A stretch of DNA of 64,000 bases from positions 1 to 64,000 of the forward strand of contig NZ_JADMJN010000008.1 in assembly GCF_018780565.1 (NCBI RefSeq), in the 5' to 3' direction. The DNA comes from Rhodoferax sp. Lineage in GTDB: Bacteria > Pseudomonadota > Gammaproteobacteria > Burkholderiales > Burkholderiaceae_C. Shown here piece by piece: positions 56,125-64,000 of this stretch (positions are counted from its first letter, which is position 1; every line of letters begins with the position of its first letter). The notes beneath the pieces are model-generated. The model was not told the DNA's origin, ran no database searches, and worked only from the letters and a program-made list of their open reading frames with translations. The translations under genes and the position numbers were made by a program.

Positions 56125-57375
56125 TTAAACCACTCCAGTTTGCCGCAGCGCCGCAATCTGCGCGCTGTCCAGGCCCAACTCGGCCAACACTTCATCCGTG
56201 TGCTCACCCAAGGCCGGTGGTGGGCGATTCAACACGGGTGGCGTTGCCATGAGACGCAGCGGACTGGCCACACTCGCTATTGATTCAATAGCTGATTGCG
56301 CAGCAACGACTGGTGATAGAGGCTGATTAACCACCAGATGCCGGGCCTTGACCTGGGCATCGTCAAACGCCTGACCAAGATCATTGATGGGTCCGCAGGG
56401 CACGGCCTTGTCTTCCAGCAGGCTGATCCACTGCGCGGTGGTGCGTGTGCGGGTGACCTCTTCCATGGCCGGAATCAGCGTACCGCGGTGGGTCACGCGC
56501 CCGGCCATGCCGGCGTAACGCGCATCAGCGGCCCATTCGGGCTTGCCTGCGGCATGGCAAAAGCGGCTGAACTGGCCGTCATTGCCAATCGCCAGCAGCA
56601 TGGAGCCGTCGGCCGTGGGGAAGTCCTGGTAGGGCGCCAGGCTGGGATGGCTGTTGCCCTGACGCTGCGGGACCTTGCCGGTGTTCAGAAAACCCGCCGC
56701 CTGGTTGGCCAGGATGGCCATGCCGACGTCGAGCAGGGCCATGTCGATCTGCTGGCCCACGCCGGTCCGGTTGCGCACTTCCAGCGCGGCCAGAATCGCA
56801 CTGCAGGCGTACACGCCGGTGAACAAGTCCGTCAACGCCACACCCACGCGCTGCGGCCCACCGCCGGGCACGCCATCGGCCCGGCCCGTGATGCTCATCA
56901 TGCCGCTCATGGCCTGGATCATCAGGTCGTAGCCGGCACGCTCTGCGTAGGGGCCATCCTGGCCAAAGCCGGTTACCGAGCAATAGATCAGGCGCGGGTT
57001 GATGGCTTTAAGGCTCTCGTAGTCCAGGCCGTAGGGCTTGAGGCCGCCAACCTTGAAGTTCTCCACCAGAATATCGCTTTGCAACGCCATCTTGCGAATA
57101 ATGGCCTGCCCATCCGGGTGCGCCAAATCCAGCGTGATGGAGCGCTTGTTGCGGTTGGTGGCCGTGTAGTAGCTTGCTTGCGTGGTGTCCTTGCCCTGCA
57201 CGTCTTTCAAAAACGGAGGCCCCCAGTGGCGCGTATCGTCACCCGCCACGGGGCGCTCGACCTTGACCACGTCGGCGCCCAGATCCGCCAGCATCTGGGT
57301 GCACCAAGGGCCAGCGAGCACGCGGGAGAGGTCGAGGACCTTAAGGTGGCCTAAGGCCGATGGTTTGTCTGACAT
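56125..57375 (-). CDS. CaiB/BaiF family CoA-transferase (probable glutarate CoA-transferase)
   Basis: A 416-residue class III CoA-transferase. Family segments are LKVLDLSRVLAGPWCTQMLADLGADVVKVE, NRNKRSITLDL, and RAGYDLMIQAMSGMM with the catalytic Asp at about 150. Glutaryl-CoA dehydrogenase lies upstream (57932) and a LysR regulator at 60070, the arrangement of glutarate gene clusters, so the probable substrate is glutarate. The last 40 residues include an IESIAS stretch encoded by the palindrome GCTAT-N7-ATAGC (56276-56292), which appears to have inserted in frame. The length is normal. Confidence 0.88.
   Translation of the reverse strand: MSDKPSALGHLKVLDLSRVLAGPWCTQMLADLGADVVKVERPVAGDDTRHWGPPFLKDVQGKDTTQASYYTATNRNKRSITLDLAHPDGQAIIRKMALQSDILVENFKVGGLKPYGLDYESLKAINPRLIYCSVTGFGQDGPYAERAGYDLMIQAMSGMMSITGRADGVPGGGPQRVGVALTDLFTGVYACSAILAALEVRNRTGVGQQIDMALLDVGMAILANQAAGFLNTGKVPQRQGNSHPSLAPYQDFPTADGSMLLAIGNDGQFSRFCHAAGKPEWAADARYAGMAGRVTHRGTLIPAMEEVTRTRTTAQWISLLEDKAVPCGPINDLGQAFDDAQVKARHLVVNQPLSPVVAAQSAIESIASVASPLRLMATPPVLNRPPPALGEHTDEVLAELGLDSAQIAALRQTGVV
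56276..56292. repeat. 17-bp palindromic repeat, copy 3, inside the CoA-transferase gene
   Basis: GCTATTGATTCAATAGC is a perfect copy lying in the 3' coding region of the CoA-transferase, in frame without a stop. It encodes part of AIESIAS. Confidence 0.6.
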
Positions 57376-57470
57376 ATGAATTCAATTCTCTGATTGCGTG
57401 TTGGGTTGCGTGTGTGCCCGCCAAGCGGGGTCAGGTTGGCGGTCCAACAAAGTAACTCTTGCGATTGCAT

Positions 57471-57788
57471 TTATTTTGTGAATAGTTTGTATGCACGAAA
57501 ACAGCCAAACGACAACAGCATCAACGTCGCACACGCCAGCAGTATTGCAATCATCACCATACCCACTTCTTCTTGTGGACTTTGGAAACGGTATCCAAAA
57601 CTAATGGCAACTAATGCCGCTGTCACTACCCCAATCGTCGCGACAAGCAGGGCCAGACGCCCCGCTGCCCCGACCTGGCGACTTAGCAGGAGGATTACTG
57701 CAGCAGAAAATCCTAAAAAGACATACAACGCCCCGAACACGTAGCAGAGAAGCCACGTCCAGTTGGCAATCTGTTTCAGCAATTCCAT
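57471..57788 (-). CDS. Small hypothetical membrane protein
   Basis: A 105-residue protein with three hydrophobic segments (about 10-36, 44-66 and 75-97): MELLKQIANWTWLLCYVF starts the first. No conserved motif is recognised. It sits between the CoA-transferase and the glutaryl-CoA dehydrogenase genes on the same strand, with a large inverted repeat just upstream (57826-57902). Base use is somewhat less GC-rich than its neighbours, so it may be a local insertion. Confidence 0.6.
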   Translation of the reverse strand: MELLKQIANWTWLLCYVFGALYVFLGFSAAVILLLSRQVGAAGRLALLVATIGVVTAALVAISFGYRFQSPQEEVGMVMIAILLACATLMLLSFGCFRAYKLFTK

Positions 57789-57825
57789 GTTTGCATCTCG
57801 ACATGCCTAGCAACAGCACTACCTA

Positions 57826-57902
57826 CTGGGTTAGGGGTATGGGGCTTCGCCGATTTCGCAAAGCGAAGCGCGTATGAGGCGAATCCCCATACCCCAACCC
57901 AG
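57826..57902. repeat. Large nested inverted repeat
   Basis: CTGGGTTAGGGGTATGGGG (57826-57844) pairs with CCCCATACCCCAACCCAG (57885-57902) with one base unpaired, extended by TTCGCC (57846-57851) with GGCGAA (57878-57883). An inner hairpin TTCGC-AAA-GCGAA (57855-57867) sits in the loop. It lies after the glutaryl-CoA dehydrogenase stop (57932) and before the small membrane gene. No T tract was seen, so it may be a repeat element or a structural terminator. Confidence 0.6.
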
Positions 57903-57931
57903 CCACCCAGGACGTCGGCTGGCAAGGACTT

Positions 57932-59128
57932 TTAGTTCCCGAACGCCGCGATGCCAGTCTGCGCGCGACCCAGAATCAGCGCATGGATATCGTGCGTGCC
58001 TTCATAGGTGTTCACCACTTCCAGATTGACCAGGTGACGCGCCACACCGAACTCGTCGGAGATGCCATTGCCACCCATCATGTCGCGCGCCAGGCGGGCA
58101 ATGTCCAGCGCCTTGCCGCAAGAGTTGCGCTTGAGGATGGAGGTGATCTCGACCGAGGCCGTGCCTTCGTCCTTCATGCGCCCCAGTCGCAGGCAGCCCT
58201 GCAGGCCCAGTGCGATCTCGGTTTGCATGTCGGCCAGCTTTTTCTGGATCAGCTGGTTGGCAGCCAGGGGGCGGCCAAACTGCTTGCGGTCCATGGTGTA
58301 CTGGCGCGAGCGGAACCAGCAGTCCTCCGCCGCACCCAGGGCGCCCCAGGCGATGCCGTAGCGTGCCGAGTTCAGGCAGGTGAAGGGGCCTTTGAGGCCC
58401 TGCACTTCGGGGAAGGCGTTTTCTTCGGGGCAGAACACGCCGTCCATCACGATTTCACCGGTGATGGAGGCACGCAAACCGACCTTGCCGTGGATGGCAG
58501 GAGCGCTCAAGCCCTTCATGCCTTTTTCCAGTACAAAACCGCGGATCGGGCCGACCTGGCCGCTCTCACTCACCTCTTTGGCCCAGACCACGAACACATC
58601 GGCAATCGGGCTGTTGGAAATCCACATCTTGGCGCCGCTGAGCTTGTAACCACCCGCCACCTTGTGAGCCCGGGTGGCCATGGAGCCGGGGTCGGAGCCG
58701 TGGTCAGGCTCGGTCAGGCCAAAGCAGCCAATAAATTCACCAGAAGCCAATTTCGGCAGGTATTTTTGCTTTTGCGCTTCGGTGCCGAACTCAAAAATCG
58801 GCACCATGACGAGGGAACTTTGCACGCTCATCATCGAACGGTAGCCAGAATCCACGCGCTCGACTTCCCGGGCAATCAGGCCGTAAGCCACATAGTTCAG
58901 GCCGGGGCCGCCGTAGGCTTCGGGGATGGTGGGGCCCAGCAGACCCAGTTCGCCCATTTCGCGAAAAATGGCCACGTCGGTGGTGCCGTCGCGAAAGGCT
59001 TGCGTCACGCGGGTTTGCAGCTTGTCCTGGCAGTAGGCAGCAGCGGCATCGCGCACCATGCGTTCATCGTCGCTGAGTTGGCTGTCGAGCAAAAAGGGAT
59101 CTTGCCAGTTGAATGCGGCGTGGGCCAT
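57932..59128 (-). CDS. gcdH: Glutaryl-CoA dehydrogenase
   Basis: A 398-residue acyl-CoA dehydrogenase of the glutaryl-CoA group. Family segments are [70 protein letters not shown], and [22 protein letters not shown] with the catalytic Glu in YEGT. It oxidises and decarboxylates glutaryl-CoA to crotonyl-CoA in lysine, tryptophan and glutarate breakdown. ATG 59128 ([14 protein letters not shown]) was preferred to a long N-terminal extension. The CoA-transferase and LysR genes nearby support this role. Confidence 0.93.
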   Translation of the reverse strand: MAHAAFNWQDPFLLDSQLSDDERMVRDAAAAYCQDKLQTRVTQAFRDGTTDVAIFREMGELGLLGPTIPEAYGGPGLNYVAYGLIAREVERVDSGYRSMMSVQSSLVMVPIFEFGTEAQKQKYLPKLASGEFIGCFGLTEPDHGSDPGSMATRAHKVAGGYKLSGAKMWISNSPIADVFVVWAKEVSESGQVGPIRGFVLEKGMKGLSAPAIHGKVGLRASITGEIVMDGVFCPEENAFPEVQGLKGPFTCLNSARYGIAWGALGAAEDCWFRSRQYTMDRKQFGRPLAANQLIQKKLADMQTEIALGLQGCLRLGRMKDEGTASVEITSILKRNSCGKALDIARLARDMMGGNGISDEFGVARHLVNLEVVNTYEGTHDIHALILGRAQTGIAAFGN

Positions 59129-59280
59129 GGGAAATCTCCAGAAATGAAAAATGAAAGGTTCGCGATGGCCTGAATGGTAGCGGCGCACCCTGCAATTCGC
59201 AATCAATCGTTTTTCACCCAGATATGCGTGTGGTGCATATCTAGGCCACTGCCGGGCCCCATGGTCAGGAGCTTGGCGGC

Positions 59281-59862
59281 TCAATCGCAGTGTTTGTATT
59301 TCCCATAGGCATGGCCCTGGCCCGGATGATCTTCGTTGCAGCGATCCTTCCTGCCGTGCTTTTTATGCTTTTTGTGCCTTTTGGGATCGTCAAGTGCCTG
59401 CCCTTGCACTGCGTAGACCCCGCCTTTCGGACCGGTGGTCGTCACAGGACTGGTCTGGCCGACATTTTTCCCGATGGTGGCGCCTGCGGCACCGCCTGCA
59501 CCGGCACCCACCACGGTGCCGGTCTTTCCGCCCACGGATTGTCCGACCACCGCGCCAGCCGCACCGCCCACGGCACCACCCACCATGGCGCCACCCTGAC
59601 CGGAGCCCTGGGTGCTGACTGCGGCACCCGTGGCGCCGCCCAGGGCACCCCCGAGAATGGCGCCGTTCTTGCCGCCGACCGATTGCCCCACCACGGCCCC
59701 GGCAGCGGCGCCCAAACCGCCACCCACGGCAGTTTTGATGTCATCGGCGTGTGCGAGGCTTACCGTGCCGGCGAGCAGAAGCGCCAGACAGGCGCAGCGC
59801 CGCCAAACCGGTACGGATGTGGAGGTTGTCCGGGAGGAATTCAAAATGTGTGCAGTGTTCAT
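59281..59862 (-). CDS. Glycine-zipper repeat protein with signal peptide
   Basis: A 193-residue exported protein. A signal ending VSLAHAD (about 40) is followed by four or more Gly-rich helices, with the 13-residue unit [13 protein letters not shown] at about 53-65 and again at 101-113. The C-terminus is basic and His-rich ([35 protein letters not shown]). Such proteins may insert in or stiffen the outer membrane. It lies inside the glutarate cluster but its role there is not evident. ATG 59862 was chosen at the signal start. Confidence 0.75.
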   Translation of the reverse strand: MNTAHILNSSRTTSTSVPVWRRCACLALLLAGTVSLAHADDIKTAVGGGLGAAAGAVVGQSVGGKNGAILGGALGGATGAAVSTQGSGQGGAMVGGAVGGAAGAVVGQSVGGKTGTVVGAGAGGAAGATIGKNVGQTSPVTTTGPKGGVYAVQGQALDDPKRHKKHKKHGRKDRCNEDHPGQGHAYGKYKHCD

Positions 59863-60069
59863 GACCGTGATTAAAGTGAGAAGGCCCCATCGGGACCGGG
59901 GAAAGGGATTGTGCACACCTACAACTGGCGCCAACGCCACCACGATGACAAGCGCAACAACCCGTTACAAAACAGAGCCCACCAGCGCCTGGGCCCGAAA
60001 TGGGCCTGAATCTGCTTTCATACCCGGCAGAGTCTGCACAATAGGGGTTTGAGATTCACCCCCTGCCCC

Positions 60070-60975
60070 ATGCGCCGCAAGATTCCTTCCACCCACACGC
60101 TGCTCTGTTTTGAGGCGGCGGCCCGCCACGAAAGCTATACCCGCGCTGCGCAGGAGCTGGCATTGACGCAGAGCGCTGTTTCGCGCCAGGTCACGGCGCT
60201 GGAAGAGTTTTTGGGCGTGGCACTGTTCCGTCGCACCCGTCATGGCGTGGCCTTGACTGACCGCGGTGCGGAATATGTGCATCAAATCGCACCCCGCCTG
60301 CAAGGGCTGGAGCAGGACACGCTGGACGTGATGTCCACACAAGGCAGCGGCGGCAGCATTCATCTCGCGGCAGTTCCCACCTTTGCGACGCGCTGGCTGA
60401 TCCCGCGTCTGCCGGAACTGAACGCCCAGCATCCCGACATCACGGTTCACATTGAAACGCGAACCCGCCCGTTCATGTTTGCAGACACTCCGTTTGACGC
60501 GGCCCTGTATTCCGGCACCATCGAGCAGGTGAGCAACTGGGCCGGAACCCGGGCGGTGCGTCTGCTGGCAGAAGACGTGGTGCCTGTGTGCAGCCCCAAG
60601 TTTCTCGGCACCCGGACCACACTCACACCCAAGGCCATCGCCCAGCTTCCCTTGCTGCAGCAAAGCACCCGCCCCCGCGGATGGCGGCAGTGGTTTGATG
60701 CCATGGGGGTGGAGGCGCCCCTGGCCCTGTCCGGACCCCGCTATGAGCTGTTCTCGATGACGGCTGCGGCAGCGGCCCATGGCTTGGGACTGGCGCTGGT
60801 ACCCCGCCTGCTCGTTGAGGCCGAACTGGCTGGCGGCGAGTTGGTGGTGGCCTGCAACCAGCCCCTGGTGGGCGAACGCGCCTACTACCTGGTCATGCCC
60901 GAACGCGGCGAGGAGCGACCGGTTCTGAAAACCTTTCTGGACTGGCTGCAACAGGCCGCCGCAAATCGGAACTGA
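60070..60975 (+). CDS. LysR-family regulator (GcvA-like; possible glutarate regulator)
   Basis: A 301-residue LTTR. The winged HTH is STHTLLCFEAAARHESYTRAAQELALTQSAVSRQVTALEEFLGVALF (about 6-53), followed by RRTRHGVALTDRG. A GcvA-type effector domain follows. It is divergently placed from the glycine-zipper and gcdH genes. In pseudomonads a LysR protein next to gcdH controls glutarate use, so this gene probably regulates the cluster. ATG 60070 was preferred to a TTG at 60049. Confidence 0.9.
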   Translation: MRRKIPSTHTLLCFEAAARHESYTRAAQELALTQSAVSRQVTALEEFLGVALFRRTRHGVALTDRGAEYVHQIAPRLQGLEQDTLDVMSTQGSGGSIHLAAVPTFATRWLIPRLPELNAQHPDITVHIETRTRPFMFADTPFDAALYSGTIEQVSNWAGTRAVRLLAEDVVPVCSPKFLGTRTTLTPKAIAQLPLLQQSTRPRGWRQWFDAMGVEAPLALSGPRYELFSMTAAAAAHGLGLALVPRLLVEAELAGGELVVACNQPLVGERAYYLVMPERGEERPVLKTFLDWLQQAAANRN

Positions 60976-61150
60976 CGAAGACTGTTCCGCCTGCTGCAAC
61001 CCTAATCCACGCCAGATCGACGATGGGCGAGTTTACCCGAGGAACGATTGGATTTGGCATTTATCCCCTCGAAGTGCCCGTATCATTGCGCCCGCGACGC
61101 CTTAAATTCGAGGCGTCTTCAAGCCATTGTTTCAAAGAATTGGGGGATCC

Positions 61151-62305
61151 ATGGGGAAATGTTCGCGTTTGTTGCTGGCCGCACTGGGCTTGACCTTCAT
61201 TCAGCCTGGGAGCGCATCTTTCTCACGCCGCTGAAACCGGTGTGAGCGACAAAGAGGTCTTACTCGGTCAATCGGTTGGCCTGACAGGCCCCCTCGTCGA
61301 GCTAGCACCCGACATCATCAACGCCGCCAAAACCTACTTCGATCAGGTCAATGAAAAGGGCGGCGTTCACGGCCGAGAAATCCGCACCGTGGTTCTGGAC
61401 GACGGCTATCAGGCGGTCAATACGCAAAAGACGGTGCGTTAGCTGATCCACACCGAGCAGGTTTTCGCGCTTTACAGCATCACGGGTACGGCCAATGTGG
61501 CTGGTATCTTGCCCATGCTGGCCAAGGAAAGCCCGCCGGTACCGCTCTTCGCCCCGATCACCGGCGCAGACTCCATTCGCACGCCTCAAATGCACAATGT
61601 CTTTCATATCCGCGCAAGTCATGGCGATGAGATCGAAAAAATGGTCCAGCACCTGAGCACCATCGGCGTCAAGAAGATCGGCGTGGTGTGGATCCACAAT
61701 GGGATGGGCACGGACGGAATGGCGGGCATCGAGAAAGCCATGCAAAAACGCTCGCTCAAGCCCCATGCCACCGTTTCGATCCAGCCCGACGGCTCTGACG
61801 CTGACAAAGCGGTGGCCGCTTTGCAGGCAAGTCAACCCGAAGTCATCGTGATGATCACCACGGAAACCGCCACGGTGAAATTCATCAAAAGCCACAACAA
61901 GCTCAGCCAAGGCATGCGTTTCTATACGCTTTCCGTCATGGGTTCCCAGTCAACGATTCGTGCCCTCGGCCCGGACGGCATTGGCGTGGTGGTGGCGTCA
62001 GTAGTGCCATTCCCCTGGAGCCAGAGCAACACACTGGCCAGGGAATACCAGGCCACCATGCGCAAAGCCGGCTTTGTAACCTGTCGTTTCTGGGATTTGA
62101 AAGCTACATCAGCGCCCGGGCCATGGTGGAAGCGCTCAAGCGCGCAGTCAAGGACTTGACCCGCCAGAAGTTCGCAAGCGCGGTCGAGAGCAGGAAGCCT
62201 CTTAATCTTGGAGGTTTTGAGGTTAATTTCAGCAAAGAGTCGCACCTAGGCTCGCGCTTCGTCGAGCTCACCATCATCGGCCCCAACGGGAAATTCATCA
62301 AATAA
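61151..62305 (+). pseudogene. Branched-chain amino-acid/amide-type binding protein, decayed
   Basis: A gene of the ABC-transporter Peripla_BP_6 family broken in three places. A normal signal start MGKCSRLLLAALGLTFIQPGSA (ATG 61151) runs into TGA after a frameshift at about 61219-61232. The mature frame then reads AETGVSDKEVLLGQSVGLTGPL. A TAG stop replaces a sense codon at 61440-61442 (TVR-stop-LIHTEQVFALY). Another frameshift at about 62080 separates AREYQATMRKAGF from the C-terminal ISARAMVEALKRAVKDLTR and ends GPNGKFIK. No permease or ATPase genes are adjacent. Independent lesions argue against a single sequencing error. Confidence 0.8.
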
Positions 62306-62535
62306 ATGGAACGGGCGCACTTTCCCTTGAAGGCGGGTTCGCCAAACCATCCGCACGGGCGGTACCTTCTGTTTGATTTGCAGCTCTCAGGGAAACACCA
62401 AGATCAAGTAACCGATTCGCTATTTTTGGCATCTGACAAGTTCCACGATCACCTAGGCGGCCATAGCGACGGGCCATCGTTTCCACCGCCTTTCTGAACT
62501 ATCATTCACATTTAGGCAGAGCTTTTTCTTCATTC

Positions 62536-63594
62536 ATGCATGACTACCCTCTAATCGTTGGCCGCAAGATTCGACTGGCCGTAGTCGGTTGTGGCCGTAT
62601 TTCCAGCAATCATTTTGATGCGATTCATCAGCATTCAGAGAATGTCGAACTTGTGGATGTCTGCGACACCAATGTGACAGCTCTTGAAAACGCAATGATG
62701 CGCACAGGGGTACAAGGTCACCGCAATCTTCGGTCTCTACTTGAGAGCACAACCGCAGACATGGTGGTCCTTGCAACACCTAGTGGACTACATCCGGAAC
62801 AGACCATTCAGGTCGCAGAGTCACGTCGTCATGTCATGACTGAAAAGCCCATGGCAACACGTTGGCATGACGGATTGCGTATGGTAAAGGCCTGCGACGA
62901 AGCGAATGTGCGACTTTTTGTGGTCAAACAAAATCGGCTAAATGCGACGCTCCAACTCCTGAAACGTGCTGTGGAAGAAAAGCGTTTTGGGCGCATTTAC
63001 ATGGTAAACATCAACGTTTTTTGGACCCGGCCACAAGAATATTACGACAGCGCCGCTTGGCGTGGAACGTGGGAATATGATGGGGGTGCATTCATGAACC
63101 AGGCAAGCCATTACGTAGATCTCCTGGACTGGTTGATTGGCCCGATTGAAAGCGTACAAGCCTATACCGCAACGCTCGAGCGCAACATTCAGGTCGAAGA
63201 TTCGGGGGTCCTTAACGTACGATGGCGATCGGGCGCTCTCGGTTCGATGAACGTAACCATGCTTACCTATCCAAAGAACATGGAAGGTAGCATCACCATT
63301 CTCGGCGAAAAAGGTACGGTCCGCATAGGTGGCGTCGCCGTCAATGAGATTCAGCAGTGGCAATTCGCCGAACCTCATGAGGACGACGACAAGGTTCTGA
63401 CTGCAAGTTACGAAACTACGTCAGTATATGGATTCGGCCACCCACTCTATTACAATAATGTGATCAAGACGCTTCGCGGAGAAGCACCGCCGGAAACTGA
63501 CGGACGAGAGGGCCTTAAGGCACTGGAAGTCCTCATCGCCATCTACTTGTCTGCCCGGGATGGCAAGCGCGTCCCGTTACCGCTTGACTATTGA
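62536..63594 (+). CDS. wlbA: WbpB/WlbA-type UDP-N-acetylglucosaminuronate 3-dehydrogenase family oxidoreductase
   Basis: A 352-residue Gfo/Idh/MocA oxidoreductase. The Rossmann motif is [17 protein letters not shown], then [22 protein letters not shown] and the catalytic-side segment [21 protein letters not shown]. It resembles WbpB/WlbA, which oxidises the 3-position of UDP-GlcNAcA in making diacetamido-mannuronic acid for surface polysaccharide. The next gene (63606), a WbpD-type acetyltransferase, supports this. Base composition is lower in GC than the rest of the window, as is usual for O-antigen regions. Confidence 0.88.
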   Translation: MHDYPLIVGRKIRLAVVGCGRISSNHFDAIHQHSENVELVDVCDTNVTALENAMMRTGVQGHRNLRSLLESTTADMVVLATPSGLHPEQTIQVAESRRHVMTEKPMATRWHDGLRMVKACDEANVRLFVVKQNRLNATLQLLKRAVEEKRFGRIYMVNINVFWTRPQEYYDSAAWRGTWEYDGGAFMNQASHYVDLLDWLIGPIESVQAYTATLERNIQVEDSGVLNVRWRSGALGSMNVTMLTYPKNMEGSITILGEKGTVRIGGVAVNEIQQWQFAEPHEDDDKVLTASYETTSVYGFGHPLYYNNVIKTLRGEAPPETDGREGLKALEVLIAIYLSARDGKRVPLPLDY

Positions 63595-63605
63595 ATTCCC
63601 TTTTT

Positions 63606-64000
63606 ATGACAGCAACCATCCACCCGAGTGCCATCATCGACGCTGGCGCACACATCGGCGAGGGCACCAAGGTCTGGCACTGGGTGCATGTCTGCAGTGG
63701 CGCGCGCATTGGCGATGAATGCTCGCTTGGTCAGAATGTATTTATCGGTAACCGAGTCGTTATCGGCAACAACGTCAAGATTCAGAATAACGTATCGGTA
63801 TACGATGGTGTTGAAATCGAGGACGACGTTTTTTGCGGCCCTAGTATGGTCTTCACCAACGTCTACAACCCCCGTTCTGCCGTCAGTCGAAAAGATGAGT
63901 ATCGTCATACGTTGGTACGCCGGGGGGCCAGTTTGGGCGCCAATTGCACAATCGTCTGCGGTGCGGTGATAGGTGAGTACGCATTCATCGCGGCGGGTGC
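63606..64000 (+). CDS. wbpD: WbpD/WlbB-type acetyltransferase, left-handed beta-helix (partial)
   Basis: An open frame that runs off the window, with about 131 residues visible. It starts [20 protein letters not shown] and shows hexapeptide repeats (I-G-x-x-x-x turns: [36 protein letters not shown]). Key pieces are [12 protein letters not shown] and [13 protein letters not shown], as in WbpD, which adds an acetyl group to the 3-amino sugar. It begins 11 bp after the oxidoreductase gene. The 3' end lies beyond base 64000. Confidence 0.9.
   Translation, partial: MTATIHPSAIIDAGAHIGEGTKVWHWVHVCSGARIGDECSLGQNVFIGNRVVIGNNVKIQNNVSVYDGVEIEDDVFCGPSMVFTNVYNPRSAVSRKDEYRHTLVRRGASLGANCTIVCGAVIGEYAFIAAG

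Noticed and set aside
62306..62497. A 63-codon open frame after the binding-protein pseudogene
   Set aside because: No ribosome-binding site and no family. Its composition resembles non-coding sequence between the pseudogene and the wlbA-type gene.

Overview
The window is chromosomal DNA from a betaproteobacterium, most likely a member of the Comamonadaceae close to Rhodoferax, Polaromonas or Albidiferax. This is inferred from GC-rich coding sequence, the protein families, a GTP-type PEP carboxykinase, the atp-ybeD-lipB-lipA arrangement and short GCTAT/ATAGC palindromes between genes. No database search was possible, so the genus is a judgement. There is no phage, plasmid, CRISPR array or transposase.

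Layout. 1-4521: tRNA-Arg(CCG), a membrane-anchored cytochrome c5-type protein, a conserved hypothetical protein, a YheT-type hydrolase, and a lemA operon with two TPM-domain proteins. 4620-11765: the complete F1Fo ATP synthase operon atpIBEFHAGDC on the minus strand. 11958-13990: ybeD-lipB-lipA for lipoate. 14054-20465: a SWIM-SNF2 helicase, an SDR dehydrogenase, a thioesterase, a hypothetical protein and an S33 aminopeptidase-like hydrolase. 20443-23738: the pqqABCDE operon on the minus strand; the 24-codon pqqA is followed by a terminator-like hairpin before pqqB. 23977-31599: a thioesterase, a glycine-zipper lipoprotein, a small membrane protein, pckG, a LysR regulator, a phosphoesterase, a universal stress protein and a PilU-type ATPase. 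31613-36532: a MerR-thioesterase pair, the AmmeMemoRadiSam trio (Memo-like, AMMECR1-like, radical SAM), then a dienelactone-hydrolase-like protein and a phosphoribosyltransferase.

36614-40511: a hydrolase, a chemoreceptor and two tandem secreted Cache-domain proteins. 40799-43291: an omega-amino acid:pyruvate transaminase with alanine dehydrogenase, which together can deaminate an amine while recycling pyruvate. 43306-45152: two YceI proteins and a cytochrome b561. 45278-51282: a 1636-residue Cache/HAMP/PAS/GAF/GGDEF/EAL sensor in an operon with a periplasmic binding protein that has no transport partners. 51354-56097: an M14 peptidase, a flavin reductase, a DMT transporter, an HD-GYP protein with a degenerate duplicate domain, and a secreted phosphoesterase. 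56125-60975: a probable glutarate cluster (CoA-transferase, glutaryl-CoA dehydrogenase, LysR regulator) with a glycine-zipper protein inside it. 61151-62305: a decayed branched-chain amino-acid-binding protein gene. 62536-64000: the start of a surface-sugar (wbpB-wbpD type) cluster that runs off the window.

Most of the window is ordinary core chromosome. The items most worth a second look are the AmmeMemoRadiSam neighbourhood, the pqqA-pqqB attenuator-like hairpin, the orphan binding protein coupled to the giant c-di-GMP sensor, the tandem HD-GYP protein, the paired secreted Cache proteins, and the dispersed 17-bp palindrome, which also occurs inside genes.
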